From Kitasatospora sp. GAS204B (GTDB lineage: Bacteria > Actinomycetota > Actinomycetes > Streptomycetales > Streptomycetaceae): a stretch of DNA of 64,000 nucleotides. The notes beneath the pieces were generated by a model. That model made no database searches, had not been told where the DNA came from, and saw nothing but the letters and a program-made list of their open reading frames with translations. Location of the stretch: positions 1-64,000 of the forward strand of contig NZ_JARZAG010000005.1 of assembly GCF_029892155.1 (NCBI RefSeq), read 5' to 3'. Shown here piece by piece: positions 1 through 20,365 of the stretch (its first letter is position 1; the number at the start of each line of letters is the position of its first letter). A program made the position numbers and the translations under genes.

Positions 1-12511
<12,511 letters not shown>

Positions 12512-12584
12512 CGCGCGCTCCACCACCCAGCAGACGGTATCCAAAACCGTCGGCCAGCCTGCCAGGAGCGGTGAGCAGCAGAAA

Positions 12585-12611
12585 CCCCTAGGCCCCCCTA
12601 GCCACCCCTAG
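12585..12611 (-). promoter_or_regulatory. Three TAGGGG direct repeats upstream of PKS A
   Basis: On the minus strand three TAGGGG units occur with an exact 10-bp period (TAGGGG-N4-TAGGGG-N4-TAGGGGTTT), about 75 bp upstream of the PKS A start. The same hexamer, with other spacings, lies before the amidase operon and PKS C, so this is probably a binding site for the cluster activator. One helical turn per unit would put all copies on one face of the DNA. Confidence 0.6.
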
Positions 12612-12706
12612 CCAATCATCCGGGGACCCCTGACTGATTTTCAGGTGCCTCGGAAGGAATTTCCAAGTGGTGTTCCGGGGGGCCGGAAATGCGTTACGGC
12701 GGACGC

Positions 12707-12732
12707 CCGGAAAGGCGAATTGCCTTTTCCGG
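12707..12732 (-). terminator. Hairpin downstream of the PH-domain operon
   Basis: CCGGAAAGGC (12707-12716) pairs with GCCTTTTCCGG (12722-12732) apart from one extra T, around a 5-nt loop. It lies 9 bp past the stop of the YdbT-like gene and before the PKS A promoter. It probably insulates PKS A from read-through. Confidence 0.55.
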
Positions 12733-12741
12733 CGGCCGCCG

Positions 12742-14283
12742 TCAACCCTGTTCGAGGAACGGGTCGAGCAGCTGTGGCACGGCCCGCGCGGCGAGGGCCA
12801 GGCCGTCGGCGACGGCGATGTCGCGGACCCGGTAGGCGCCCCGGCCCGCAGCGGTGGCGGCCGTCAGGGTGAGCAGGCCCAGGCGGCGCTGGAACGGCGA
12901 CTGGCTGACCGTCCAGCCGATCACGGCGGCCCGCTCCAGGGCGACCGTGCGCCGGGCGAAGGTGCCCGAGCGGACCACCAGGTAGCGGCCCACCAGGGCG
13001 TGGCCCAGGGCCCGGTGGGCGTCGACGGCCAGCAGCAGCGCGAGCGGCAGCAGGACGACGGCGACCGCGCAGGCGAGCGGCAGGAACTGCGACACCCAGA
13101 TGCCGGGCAGCGCCAGCGCCCCGGCCGTCAGGGCGACCACGCCCACGGCGCGGTTGATCCGGCGGCGCCGCGCCGACCTCGGGTGCGGGGTCAACTCGGC
13201 GGTGATGGGCAGGGCTTGGCCGTCCGGCAGGATCTCGGCGGCGACCCGCAGCGCCTGCGCGCGCGGCGCGGGCGGCAGCAGCACGCTCCGGGTGCGGTTC
13301 TCCTCGGCGTTGCCGAGGCCGGTGGCGATGGCGAGCAGCCGCGCACCGCCGCCCAGGCGCAGCAGCAGCGGCTCGGCCAGCTCGATGCCGCGCAGCCTGC
13401 GCTCGTCGAGCGAGACCGAGCGGTGGATCCACAGGCCGCGCCGGACCCGCAGGACACCGCCGTCCTCGCGCTCCAGGCGGTACCCGAACCAGCCTTCGAC
13501 GTACTGGCCGACCGAGGCCACCGTGCCCAGCACGACCAGCACCAGCAGCAGCGCCGGCACCGCGACCCAGAGCGGCACCGAGCTGAAGGCGGCGACGAGT
13601 TGGTGCACCAGGCCCAGCTTCAGCGGGTCGATCTGCATGTCGTGCAGGGTGTTGTAGCCGATCCCGAGGGCCGCGAAGAGTCCACCGACTCCCCAGATGG
13701 TCAGCGGGGCGTAGCGCAGCCAGCGCCAGGAGAGTTGGGCGATCGGGGCGTCGGGCTCCGCGTCGGCAGGCCCTTCGGCGAGCAGGGCGCCCCGGCGGTT
13801 CAGCAACTCCTGGCGCAGCGCGCCTGCCTGGGCGACGGTCAGGCCGTCCAGCCTGAGCGCGCGCCCCGCCGAGGTGCCGTGCACGGCGGCGCCGACGTGC
13901 ACCGTGGCGAGCCCGAGGAGGCGGTGCAGCGGACGGGCGGTGACGTCCGCGCTGCGGATGCGGTCCAGCGGGACGGCACGGTGGCTGCGGAAGAGCAGGC
14001 CGGAGCGGAGTTCCAGCCGCTCGTCGGTGATCCGGTAGCCGGTGGTGAACAGGCGCGTCAGGTTGATGCCCGCCACCGTCAGGAAGGCCACGGTGAACGA
14101 GGAGAGGGTGATCAGCGCTTGCAGGTTGAGCCGACCGCCGGTGCCGAGCAGGGTGCCGGTGGTCGTGACCACGGGGGGGACCAGCCAGGCCAGGTGCACC
14201 GGGATCAGCCGCGGGCTCAGCCGCCGCCAGGCGGGCTCGGCCGGCTCGGCGACCTCGGTCGGGTCCTGGGTGGCGGTGCTCAT
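12742..14283 (-). CDS. YdbT-like membrane protein with bacterial PH domains
   Basis: A 513-aa protein starting MSTATQDPTEV, with several hydrophobic membrane segments (for example around residues 30-70, 190-210, 235-260 and 375-430) alternating with soluble stretches that match the repeated bacterial PH (bPH2/YdbT) pattern: YRITDERLELRSGLLFRSH, then VPLDRIRSADV, and later RRTVALERAAVIGWTVSQSP. Its ATG overlaps the stop of the upstream YdbS-like gene (ATGA), so the two are translationally coupled. Members of this family are membrane proteins of mostly unknown role. Nothing ties it to polyketide synthesis; it may be a chromosomal pair enclosed by the cluster. An upstream in-frame extension to 14796 overlaps the YdbS gene and was not used. 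Confidence 0.85.
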   Translation of the reverse strand: MSTATQDPTEVAEPAEPAWRRLSPRLIPVHLAWLVPPVVTTTGTLLGTGGRLNLQALITLSSFTVAFLTVAGINLTRLFTTGYRITDERLELRSGLLFRSHRAVPLDRIRSADVTARPLHRLLGLATVHVGAAVHGTSAGRALRLDGLTVAQAGALRQELLNRRGALLAEGPADAEPDAPIAQLSWRWLRYAPLTIWGVGGLFAALGIGYNTLHDMQIDPLKLGLVHQLVAAFSSVPLWVAVPALLLVLVVLGTVASVGQYVEGWFGYRLEREDGGVLRVRRGLWIHRSVSLDERRLRGIELAEPLLLRLGGGARLLAIATGLGNAEENRTRSVLLPPAPRAQALRVAAEILPDGQALPITAELTPHPRSARRRRINRAVGVVALTAGALALPGIWVSQFLPLACAVAVVLLPLALLLAVDAHRALGHALVGRYLVVRSGTFARRTVALERAAVIGWTVSQSPFQRRLGLLTLTAATAAGRGAYRVRDIAVADGLALAARAVPQLLDPFLEQG

Positions 14284-14780
14284 GTCGCGTCCCCCGGGGT
14301 GGCCTGGGTGGCGCTGGTCAACTGCTCGACGAGCTCGGCGGCGCGGCCGCGGTCCAGGCCGCGGATGGTCAGCGCGCCGGCGGCGGAGGCCGTGGTGACC
14401 TTGATGCCGCTGAGCCCGAAGAGCTGCTCCAGCGGGCCCCGGACGGTGTCCACGGTCTGGATCCGCGACAGCGGCGCCACCCGCCGGCGCTGCCACAGCC
14501 AGCCGGAGGCGGTGTAGACGGCCTGGTCGGTGGTCTCCCAGCGGTGCACCCGGTAGCGCCAGAGCGGCATGACGATCAGGTAGCAGAGCCCGGGCAGCGC
14601 GACGGCCAGGAAGAGCGGGCCGAAGACGAACCGGGCCGGCGGGATGAGCAGGTCCAGCACGCCCAGCACCAGCGCGGTGGGCACCGGGATCAGCGCGGCA
14701 CGCAGCACCCACCAGACGATGGCGCGGCGTTCGACCCGATGGCGGGGCGGCCGCAGGAGCAGACCGTCGGACTGGGGCAT
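14280..14780 (-). CDS. YdbS-like small PH-domain membrane protein
   Basis: A 166-aa protein starting MPQSDGLLLRPP, chosen because GGAAGGAA lies just upstream of this ATG. Two hydrophobic segments (about 21-43 and 50-70) are followed by a bacterial PH domain containing YTASGWLWQRRRVAPLSRI and VDTVRGPLEQLFGLSG, the usual YdbS layout. It is the first gene of a two-gene unit with the YdbT-like protein, overlapping it by 4 bp (ATGA). YdbS/YdbT pairs are widespread in actinobacteria; the function is not established. I infer no role in the pathway. Confidence 0.85.
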   Translation of the reverse strand: MPQSDGLLLRPPRHRVERRAIVWWVLRAALIPVPTALVLGVLDLLIPPARFVFGPLFLAVALPGLCYLIVMPLWRYRVHRWETTDQAVYTASGWLWQRRRVAPLSRIQTVDTVRGPLEQLFGLSGIKVTTASAAGALTIRGLDRGRAAELVEQLTSATQATPGDAT

Positions 14781-14812
14781 GGGTGTTTCCTTCCACTCTG
14801 CGACAGTGCTAC

Positions 14813-14848
14813 CCGGCCGCCGGGCCACCGTCCCGGGCCGGCGGCCGG
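14813..14848. terminator. GC-rich hairpin between acyl ligase and YdbS-like gene
   Basis: CCGGCCGCCGG (14813-14823) is perfectly complementary to CCGGCGGCCGG (14838-14848) with a 14-nt loop. It lies in the 285-bp gap after the ligase stop (15066) and before the YdbS start, and may be a weak terminator for the ligase transcript. No other gene is seen in this gap. Confidence 0.4.
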
Positions 14849-15065
14849 CACCGACGCCTCGTCAGCGCGGTGGCGTGGCCACCGCGATAGCGGACGCCAT
14901 CGGCACCGGTGCCGCACCCGGTCCGGCGCGGGCAGCCGACCGGTCCGAGTCTAGACCTGTCCGGCTTCGTCCCGATTGCGGCTGGCGGCCCCGCCGTTCG
15001 GGTGTGCGGGGTGGAAGGGGAGCACCAGGACGGCGGCCACGCGCGCCCACCAGGCTGACGGACCG

Positions 15066-16511
15066 TCAGGCAGGGTTCCCGGCGTCGGCCAATCCGGCCG
15101 CCGCCTCGGCGAGTTCGGTCATCCGCCGCTTGTCCGGCTTGCCGTTGCGGTTGAGCGGGAACTGCTCCAGCACGATCACCCGGTTCGGCTGCTCGTAGCT
15201 CGGCAGCACCTCGGCCAGCAGCTCGCGCCAGTGCGCGGAGTCCCGCTGCTGCTCGTCCTCGACGAAGAAGACCAGGCTGCTGCCGCGGCGCTCGTCGGGC
15301 AGCGGCACGATCCGGGTCGAGCAGCCGCCGGTGGCCGCCTTGCGCTCGATGATCTCGGGGTAGAGCGTGTAGCCGTTGCGGTGCACGGCGAACTTGCGGC
15401 CCAGCACGAAGAGGTTGCCAGCCGCGTCCAGGTAGCCGAGGTCGCCGGTGCGGAAGACGCTCTGGTCCACCGGGTCGATGCCGCCCTCGGCGGTGAGGTA
15501 ACCGACCATCACATCCGGTGTCTCGATGAGCAGTTCACCCACCTCGCCGGCCGGCACCTCGTTCTCCTCGTCGTCCACCACGCGCACCCGCAGGCCGTCC
15601 ATCACCTGCCCGCAGGAGACCGCGTTGTCGCTGGTCGCGAACGCCACGTTGCCCGCCTCGGTGCTGCCGTAACTGTCCAGCAGCGGCAGGCCGAAGTGCT
15701 CCAGGTAGCGCTCCACCAGCGACTGGTCGAGCGGCGCGGCCCCGCTGCAGAACATCCGGACCGTGCCGAGCGAGTCGGCGAGCGCGGGCTTCTGCCTGAT
15801 GATGTTCAGCATGCTGCGGTAGGTGGCGGGGGTCGCGTCCAGCACGGTCGCACCCGAGTGCCCGGCCATCCGCAGCGCCCGGTCGGCGCGCTTGTAGGGG
15901 GCGATCACCAGCGAGCCCTGGACGATCCAGGCGATCAGCACCATCGACAGGCCGTACTGGTGCGAGAAGGGCAGCAGCGGCAGCAGCACGTCGTCCGAAC
16001 AGTGGCCCATGTGGCGCGCGTTGCGCTCCAGGTTCTTCAGCATCCGCCCGCCGTTCTTGACGATGCCCTTGGGCTCGCCGGTGGACCCGGAGGACCACAT
16101 GATCAGCGCGTCGTCCAGGTCGGACCAGGCACCGAAGTCGAGCCGCCGGTCCGTCACCGCCAAGTCTGGTGCGGCGGCCAGCAGTTCGTAGAGGTAAACC
16201 GGCTCGGTGTCGGCGGGCACCGGGGCGTCGTCGTCGACCAGGACCAGCTTGGTGCCGGCCCGCCGGATGATGGAGCCGGTGGCCTCCTGCTTCTCCTGCT
16301 GGTCCACCATGACCACCGAGGCGCCCACGTGCATCAGGGCGAAGAGGACCGACACGTAGGCGATCGAGTTGCCGGCCTTGAGCAGCACCCGGTCACCGAG
16401 CCCGACCCCGCGTTCCCGCAGCACCTGGGCGATGCGCAGGGTGTCCTGCTCGAACTCGGCGAGCGTCGCTGCGGAGCTCTCCGCGAGGATCTTGGCCGGC
16501 ATCGGCTCCAC
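15066..16511 (-). CDS. Acyl-adenylate-forming ligase for the starter acid
   Basis: A 481-aa class I adenylate-forming enzyme. Visible motifs are the phosphate loop MWSSGSTGEPKG (residues about 138-149), DSYGSTEAGN, FRTGDLGYLD, and the C-terminal catalytic Lys in NRNGKPDKRRM. The GTG at 16511 is preferred because AGAAGG precedes it; an in-frame ATG three codons on is the alternative. No carrier domain is fused. It probably makes the acyl-AMP, and then the CoA or ACP thioester, of the omega-amino or guanidino acid released by the nearby amidase. It has its own 260-bp leader, separated from the PPTase gene by a hairpin. Substrate and acceptor (CoA or ACP) cannot be read from the sequence. Confidence 0.85.
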   Translation of the reverse strand: MEPMPAKILAESSAATLAEFEQDTLRIAQVLRERGVGLGDRVLLKAGNSIAYVSVLFALMHVGASVVMVDQQEKQEATGSIIRRAGTKLVLVDDDAPVPADTEPVYLYELLAAAPDLAVTDRRLDFGAWSDLDDALIMWSSGSTGEPKGIVKNGGRMLKNLERNARHMGHCSDDVLLPLLPFSHQYGLSMVLIAWIVQGSLVIAPYKRADRALRMAGHSGATVLDATPATYRSMLNIIRQKPALADSLGTVRMFCSGAAPLDQSLVERYLEHFGLPLLDSYGSTEAGNVAFATSDNAVSCGQVMDGLRVRVVDDEENEVPAGEVGELLIETPDVMVGYLTAEGGIDPVDQSVFRTGDLGYLDAAGNLFVLGRKFAVHRNGYTLYPEIIERKAATGGCSTRIVPLPDERRGSSLVFFVEDEQQRDSAHWRELLAEVLPSYEQPNRVIVLEQFPLNRNGKPDKRRMTELAEAAAGLADAGNPA

Positions 16512-16649
16512 TCATCCTTCTCGTGCTCGGCGGCCACCATGGACACCCGCACCCGGGGGGCCGGGGAGTGGTCGGAGGGGTTCGGGGCGGGCTGGGCGCG
16601 CCCTGCCCGTACGTACCGGAGCGTATCCAGCCGCCCTGCGGGGGCAGTA

Positions 16650-16676
16650 CCCCTATCCGACCCCAGCCGCCCCAGC
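16650..16676 (-). promoter_or_regulatory. Possible degenerate G-run direct repeats upstream of ligase
   Basis: On the minus strand GGGG runs occur at 9- and 11-bp spacing (TGGGG, TGGGG, then TAGGGGTAC), about 140 bp upstream of the ligase start. Only the last unit keeps the full TAGGGG hexamer found before other operons of the cluster, so this is a weak candidate. Confidence 0.3.
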
Positions 16677-16726
16677 CGGTCGCCGCACCCCACTCGGCAC
16701 ACCCCGCTCGGCCACGCACGCGCCAA

Positions 16727-16758
16727 AGCCGCGGCACACTCGGGGAGTTGCCGCGGCT
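16727..16758 (-). terminator. Hairpin after the PPTase gene
   Basis: AGCCGCGGCA (16727-16736) pairs perfectly with TGCCGCGGCT (16749-16758), and ACT/AGT inside the loop can extend the stem. It lies 14 bp beyond the PPTase stop on the minus strand, consistent with the end of the acyltransferase-phosphoesterase-PPTase operon. Confidence 0.6.
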
Positions 16759-16771
16759 CGGGGGTGGCGGG

Positions 16772-17428
16772 TCAGTCCCGAGCCACCGTGATCGCCGTCG
16801 CCACCAGCCCCTCCTCGGCGACCCAGCGCCCCTCGAACCCCGGCAGTCGCCGGCCCTCGACCACGGGGCCCGGCACCAGCAGCCGGGCGGTGAAGGTACC
16901 GTCCGCCTCCAGCCGCAGTTCGGCCTCGGAGAAGTCCAGCATCTTGCCCATCAGCGGGAACCAGGCCTTGTAAACGCTTTCCTTGGCGCTGAACAACAGC
17001 CGGTCGCCGTGCACGGCCGGGTCCGCGCGGCGCAGCGCGGCCAGCATCGGCAGCTCCGCCGGGACCGCGATCGCCTCCAACACCCCTTCCGGCAGCGGCT
17101 CGTTGGTCTCCGCGTCGATGCCCAGGGTGAGCACCGTGGCGGCCGGGGCCAGCGCGGCGGCGCGGTAGCCCGCGCAGTGCGTCATGCTGCCCACCACCGT
17201 TGCGGGCCACCGGGGTTCGCCACGGGGGCCGGGGACCAGCGGGACGGGCGGCAGGCCGAGGGCGGCCAGCGCGCGGCGGGCGCAGGAGCGGACCGCCTGG
17301 AACTCGTCCTGGCGCTGCGGCACCGACTGGCTGATGTGCGCGGCCTCTTCGGGGAAGAGGTCGATCTGCTCGCGCTGGGCTCGGCTCTCGGCCCAGACGA
17401 CCGGCTCGGGAAGGATCCGCTCGATCAA
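16772..17428 (-). CDS. 4'-phosphopantetheinyl transferase, EntD/PptT type
   Basis: A 218-aa enzyme that would attach phosphopantetheine from CoA to the ACP and PCP domains of the cluster. Motifs: GSMTHCAGY (about 80-88), the metal-binding LGIDAE (D105, E107), and FSAKESVYKAWFPL (K149, E150, K154), all typical of the EntD/PptT branch. I place the start at a TTG that overlaps the stop of the metallophosphoesterase (TTGA), because GAGGTGA sits 8 bp upstream and the protein then has the usual family length. A longer in-frame reading to 17767 runs antisense-like through the upstream gene and lacks family character. Third gene of a tight operon, so its synthesis is coupled to the phosphoesterase. 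Confidence 0.9.
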   Translation of the reverse strand: MIERILPEPVVWAESRAQREQIDLFPEEAAHISQSVPQRQDEFQAVRSCARRALAALGLPPVPLVPGPRGEPRWPATVVGSMTHCAGYRAAALAPAATVLTLGIDAETNEPLPEGVLEAIAVPAELPMLAALRRADPAVHGDRLLFSAKESVYKAWFPLMGKMLDFSEAELRLEADGTFTARLLVPGPVVEGRRLPGFEGRWVAEEGLVATAITVARD

Positions 17429-18288
17429 CGCTTCGTCACCTCGGGGAAGATCTGGCGCAGTCCGCCCGGCGCCTGATCGCCCCGGCGGCGCCACTCGCGC
17501 GGGTAGCCCACCGAGACCTCCTCGAAGCGGACGCCGTCGTAGTGGGTGACCCGGGGGATGTGCAGGTGGCCGTAGACGACCGCCGCCACGTTGAAGCGGG
17601 TGTGCCAGTCGGCGGTGGCCGTGGTGCCGCACCACTGCGCGAACTCGGGGTAGTACAGGACATCGGTCGGCTGGCGGACCAGCGGGTAGTGGTTGACCAG
17701 CACGGTCGCGATCGCCGGGTCCAGGGCGGCCAGCCGCTCCTCGGTGGCGGCCACCCGGGCGTCGCACCAGGCCTCGCGGCTCGGGTACGGGTCGGGGTGC
17801 AGCAGGTACTCGTCGGAGCAGACCACGCCCGTCTCGTGGGCGCGGGCCAGCGCCTGCTCCTTGGTGGTGGTGCCGGCCGGGCGGAAGGTGTAGTCGTAGC
17901 CGACGAAGAGCGGGGCGATCCGCACCGGCCCGTCGGGGCCCGGCCAGAGCGGGTACGGGTCCTCGGGGGTGTGCACGCCCAGCCGGCGGCAGATCTCCAC
18001 CAGGTGCTGGTAGCGCTCCACGCCGCGCAGCTTCACCGGGTCACTGGGGTGGGTCCACAGCTCGTGGTTGCCCGGCGCCCAGACCACGGCCGCGAACCGC
18101 TCACTGAACAGGCGGAGCGTCCACTCGATCTCCTCGACGACCTCGCCGATGTCACCGGCGACGATCAGCCAGTCCTGCGGCGACCGGGGCCGCAGCTCCC
18201 GGACGATCTCGCGGTTCTCCGGGTAACTGATGTGCAGGTCACTGGTGGCGAGGAGAGCGCCGCCCGGTCCGTTGCTACTGTTCGTCAA
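17425..18288 (-). CDS. Calcineurin-like metallophosphoesterase (PptH-like neighbour of PPTase)
   Basis: A 287-aa metallophosphoesterase. The dinuclear metal site is visible: SDLH (D17, H19), AGDIGE (D46), APGNHE (N74, H75), VNHYPL and YGHLHI. It starts at a TTG with GGAAGG nine bases upstream and ends inside the start of the PPTase gene. In Mycobacterium tuberculosis the PPTase gene pptT is preceded by the overlapping metallophosphoesterase gene pptH, whose product removes phosphopantetheine from acyl carrier proteins. The same order and overlap here suggest a carrier-protein phosphopantetheine hydrolase that opposes or edits the PPTase. That role is inferred from context; the sequence alone shows only a metallophosphoesterase. 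Confidence 0.85.
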   Translation of the reverse strand: MTNSSNGPGGALLATSDLHISYPENREIVRELRPRSPQDWLIVAGDIGEVVEEIEWTLRLFSERFAAVVWAPGNHELWTHPSDPVKLRGVERYQHLVEICRRLGVHTPEDPYPLWPGPDGPVRIAPLFVGYDYTFRPAGTTTKEQALARAHETGVVCSDEYLLHPDPYPSREAWCDARVAATEERLAALDPAIATVLVNHYPLVRQPTDVLYYPEFAQWCGTTATADWHTRFNVAAVVYGHLHIPRVTHYDGVRFEEVSVGYPREWRRRGDQAPGGLRQIFPEVTKR

Positions 18289-18316
18289 GGGATCGTGCCT
18301 TCCGGGCCCCGCCGCG

Positions 18317-19249
18317 TCAACTCCTGGGCTTCAGGGCCGACTCCGGGGCGATCGTGGTCGTGGCGAAGTTGTCGACCGTGCACTTCAGTCGCCGCAGCAG
18401 CCGGTCCCGACCGACGATACTGATCCGCCGCACGCCCTGCCCGACCAGGGTGTCCACCACACCGGGCCAGCGCATCGGGCGGGTGAAGCCGCCCAGGATC
18501 CAGTCCCGGGCCTGCTCGGCGGTGGTGACCAGCGAGCCGTCCTGGTCGGAGACGATCGGCACCAGCGGGTCGCGCAACCGGTAACCGCTCAGCAGCTGCT
18601 GGTCGACCCGCTCGCGCAGCGGGCCGAAGATGCTCGCGTGGGCCGGCGGGCGCATGGTGTAGAGGGAGTAGCCGCCGACCGCGCCGATCCGCTGCTTGAA
18701 TCCGTCCAGGGCCCGCTCGTTGAGCGAGACCATGTACATGTCGCGATCCATGTACGATGAGATCTCGTACCACTCGTCAGCCGCGGCCAGTTCGGCCAGC
18801 AGCTCGTCGAGGGTGTCCGAGCCGACCTTCACGAAGGAGTGGGTGACGATGTCGCTGTGCTGCTCGGTGAAGTACTCGTGCTCGCAGCGGGCCATCTCGG
18901 CCACCAGCCGCACGGCCTCCTCGAAGGGCAGCACGCCCGCGTGCGCGGCGGCGGCCATCTTGCCGAAGCTGACGCCGGCGCAGTGGCCCACCGGCCCCGG
19001 GAGTTCCGGCCCGCTCCACTCGACCAGCGCGAGCGAGGCCACGAACGAGGTGACCTGCGCGACCTCGGCGTAGTCGTCCTCGCTCTGTCGCAATGCGTCG
19101 AAAACCCGGTAGCCGAGCACTTCGTCGGCGATCCCGAACAGCTTTCTGGCTTGCCGGTTGACCACCATGAACCGGCCGAAGTCGGCGAATCGCGACGGGC
19201 CCATGGCAGGAAAGACGATAGCGTTGCTGCCCGGCTCACCGGTCGTCAT
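18317..19249 (-). CDS. Discrete acyltransferase for starter loading, Cys nucleophile
   Basis: A 310-aa stand-alone acyltransferase of the malonyl-CoA:ACP transacylase fold: FPAMGPSRFADFG near the N-terminus, the nucleophile elbow GHCAGVSFGK (about 88-97) and a catalytic His in PPAHASIFGPL (H204). Normal family members have GHSxG, so the nucleophile Ser is replaced by Cys90. The start ATG at 19249 has GAGAG upstream; a GTG seven codons earlier is possible. It heads the operon with the phosphoesterase and PPTase (28-bp gap). Its likely task is to move the activated omega-amino or guanidino acyl group onto the N-terminal ACP of PKS A, as discrete ATs do in amino-acid-primed polyketide pathways. 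No malonyl-specific HAFH motif is present, which agrees with a non-malonyl substrate. Confidence 0.85.
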   Translation of the reverse strand: MTTGEPGSNAIVFPAMGPSRFADFGRFMVVNRQARKLFGIADEVLGYRVFDALRQSEDDYAEVAQVTSFVASLALVEWSGPELPGPVGHCAGVSFGKMAAAAHAGVLPFEEAVRLVAEMARCEHEYFTEQHSDIVTHSFVKVGSDTLDELLAELAAADEWYEISSYMDRDMYMVSLNERALDGFKQRIGAVGGYSLYTMRPPAHASIFGPLRERVDQQLLSGYRLRDPLVPIVSDQDGSLVTTAEQARDWILGGFTRPMRWPGVVDTLVGQGVRRISIVGRDRLLRRLKCTVDNFATTTIAPESALKPRS

Positions 19250-19315
19250 GTCAGCCCGTTCTCTCGGCACCGTTTCGGTCCCGTCGAAGCCTATCCGCGC
19301 GGGCGGCGTCCACCA

Positions 19316-19342
19316 CCCCTGCCCACCCCCTACCCACCCTTA
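19316..19342 (-). promoter_or_regulatory. G-run direct repeats upstream of the acyltransferase operon
   Basis: On the minus strand AAGGGTGGG, TAGGGGGTGGG and AGGGGTGG follow each other at 10-11 bp spacing, about 70 bp upstream of the acyltransferase start. It resembles the TAGGGG repeat arrays before PKS A, PKS C and the amidase, but is more degenerate. It would serve the leftward side of this divergent promoter region. Confidence 0.4.
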
Positions 19343-19388
19343 TGCCCGGGCCCCGTGGCGCATTTCGGCAGTGCCGGAAACCGGACCG

Positions 19389-19420
19389 TAGGGGGGAGCT
19401 AGGGGTTGCCCGGGATAGGG
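19389..19420 (+). promoter_or_regulatory. TAGGGG operator upstream of the amidase operon
   Basis: Plus-strand array TAGGGG-N5-TAGGGGTTG-N7-TAGGG, with unit starts at 19389, 19400 and 19416. The identical pattern and spacing (11 bp, then 16 bp, upstream to downstream) occurs at 54993-55021 before PKS C. It ends about 107 bp upstream of the amidase start. A probable site for a shared activator, perhaps the LAL protein. Confidence 0.65.
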
Positions 19421-19527
19421 CCGCCCCATAACTTCGGCCGCGGCAATGCCCGTCCCGGATGCCAACTCCGTATCAGGGATCAAGGCTGCACGGCCGATGA
19501 TTCCACCGCACCACGAGGAAGCCCGCG

Positions 19528-20331
19528 ATGAGGATTGCTTGCTGGCAGGCCGCGTGCGGCTCCCCCGACGTGCCGCACCTGCTGGGGCGGCTTCGGGAGG
19601 TGGCCCGGCAGGCGGCCGAAGCGGGCGCGGAACTGCTGGTCGCCCCGGAGATGACGGTGGGTGGCTACCCGCTGCGACCGGCCGCGCTGGCTCAGGCCAG
19701 CGAGCCGGTGGACGGGCCGCACGGCCTCGAAGTCGCCGCGATCGCTCGCGAGTTCGGCATCGCCGTGCTGCACGGCTGGCCGGAGCGCGACGGCGACGCC
19801 GTCTACAACGCGAGCCGGCTGGTCTCCGCCGAAGGCGTGCTGCTGGCCAACTACCGCAAGGCGCACCTGTTCGGCGAGGTGGACCGGTCCCGGTTCGCGC
19901 CGGGCGACCACGGCGTGGTGCAGGCCAAGCTGGGCGAGCTGACGGTGGGTCTACTGGTCTGCTACGACGTCGAGTTCCCGGAGGCGGTCCGGGCGCACGG
20001 CCTGGCCGGCACCGAACTGCTGCTGGTACCGACCGCGCTGATGCGTCCCTGGGACGTGGTGGCGCGAACGCTGGTACCCGCCAGGGCCTTCGAGAGCCAG
20101 CTCTACATCGCCTACGCCAACTGGATCGGCGAGCGCGGCGGCCTGGACTTCTGCGGGCTGACCACCGTGGCCGCCCCGGACGGCACTCGGCTCACCCGGG
20201 AGGAGCCCACCGAGGGCCTGCTGCTGGCCGAGATCGATCCGGCGGTGGTGGCGAAGGCGCGCCTCGACACTCCCTACCTCCATGACCGGCGCCCCGAGCT
20301 CTACCGGGGTCTGCCCGACCGCCTGGGCTGA
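19528..20331 (+). CDS. Carbon-nitrogen hydrolase, DavA-like omega-amino/guanidino amidase
   Basis: A 267-aa nitrilase-superfamily amidase with the catalytic triad E41 (APEMT), K111 (NYRKAHLFGE) and C145 (LLVCYDVEFPE). Length and motifs fit 5-aminovaleramidase (DavA) and the 4-guanidinobutyramide hydrolases of guanidino-polyketide (marginolactone) pathways. It would hydrolyse the amide produced by the monooxygenase encoded 34 bp downstream to a free omega-amino or guanidino acid plus ammonia. GAGGAA lies 8 bp before the ATG. Together the two genes form a lysine- or arginine-to-starter route. Which amino acid is used cannot be decided from the sequence. Confidence 0.88.
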   Translation: MRIACWQAACGSPDVPHLLGRLREVARQAAEAGAELLVAPEMTVGGYPLRPAALAQASEPVDGPHGLEVAAIAREFGIAVLHGWPERDGDAVYNASRLVSAEGVLLANYRKAHLFGEVDRSRFAPGDHGVVQAKLGELTVGLLVCYDVEFPEAVRAHGLAGTELLLVPTALMRPWDVVARTLVPARAFESQLYIAYANWIGERGGLDFCGLTTVAAPDGTRLTREEPTEGLLLAEIDPAVVAKARLDTPYLHDRRPELYRGLPDRLG

Positions 20332-20365
20332 CCACCGCGAGCCGGGTCCCGAAAGGTGTCCACAG

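Noticed and set aside
16772..17767. Longer version of the PPTase gene
   Set aside because: The extra 113 N-terminal codons lie within the metallophosphoesterase gene and are Arg/Pro-rich without family similarity; the TTG at 17428 has a good ribosome binding site.
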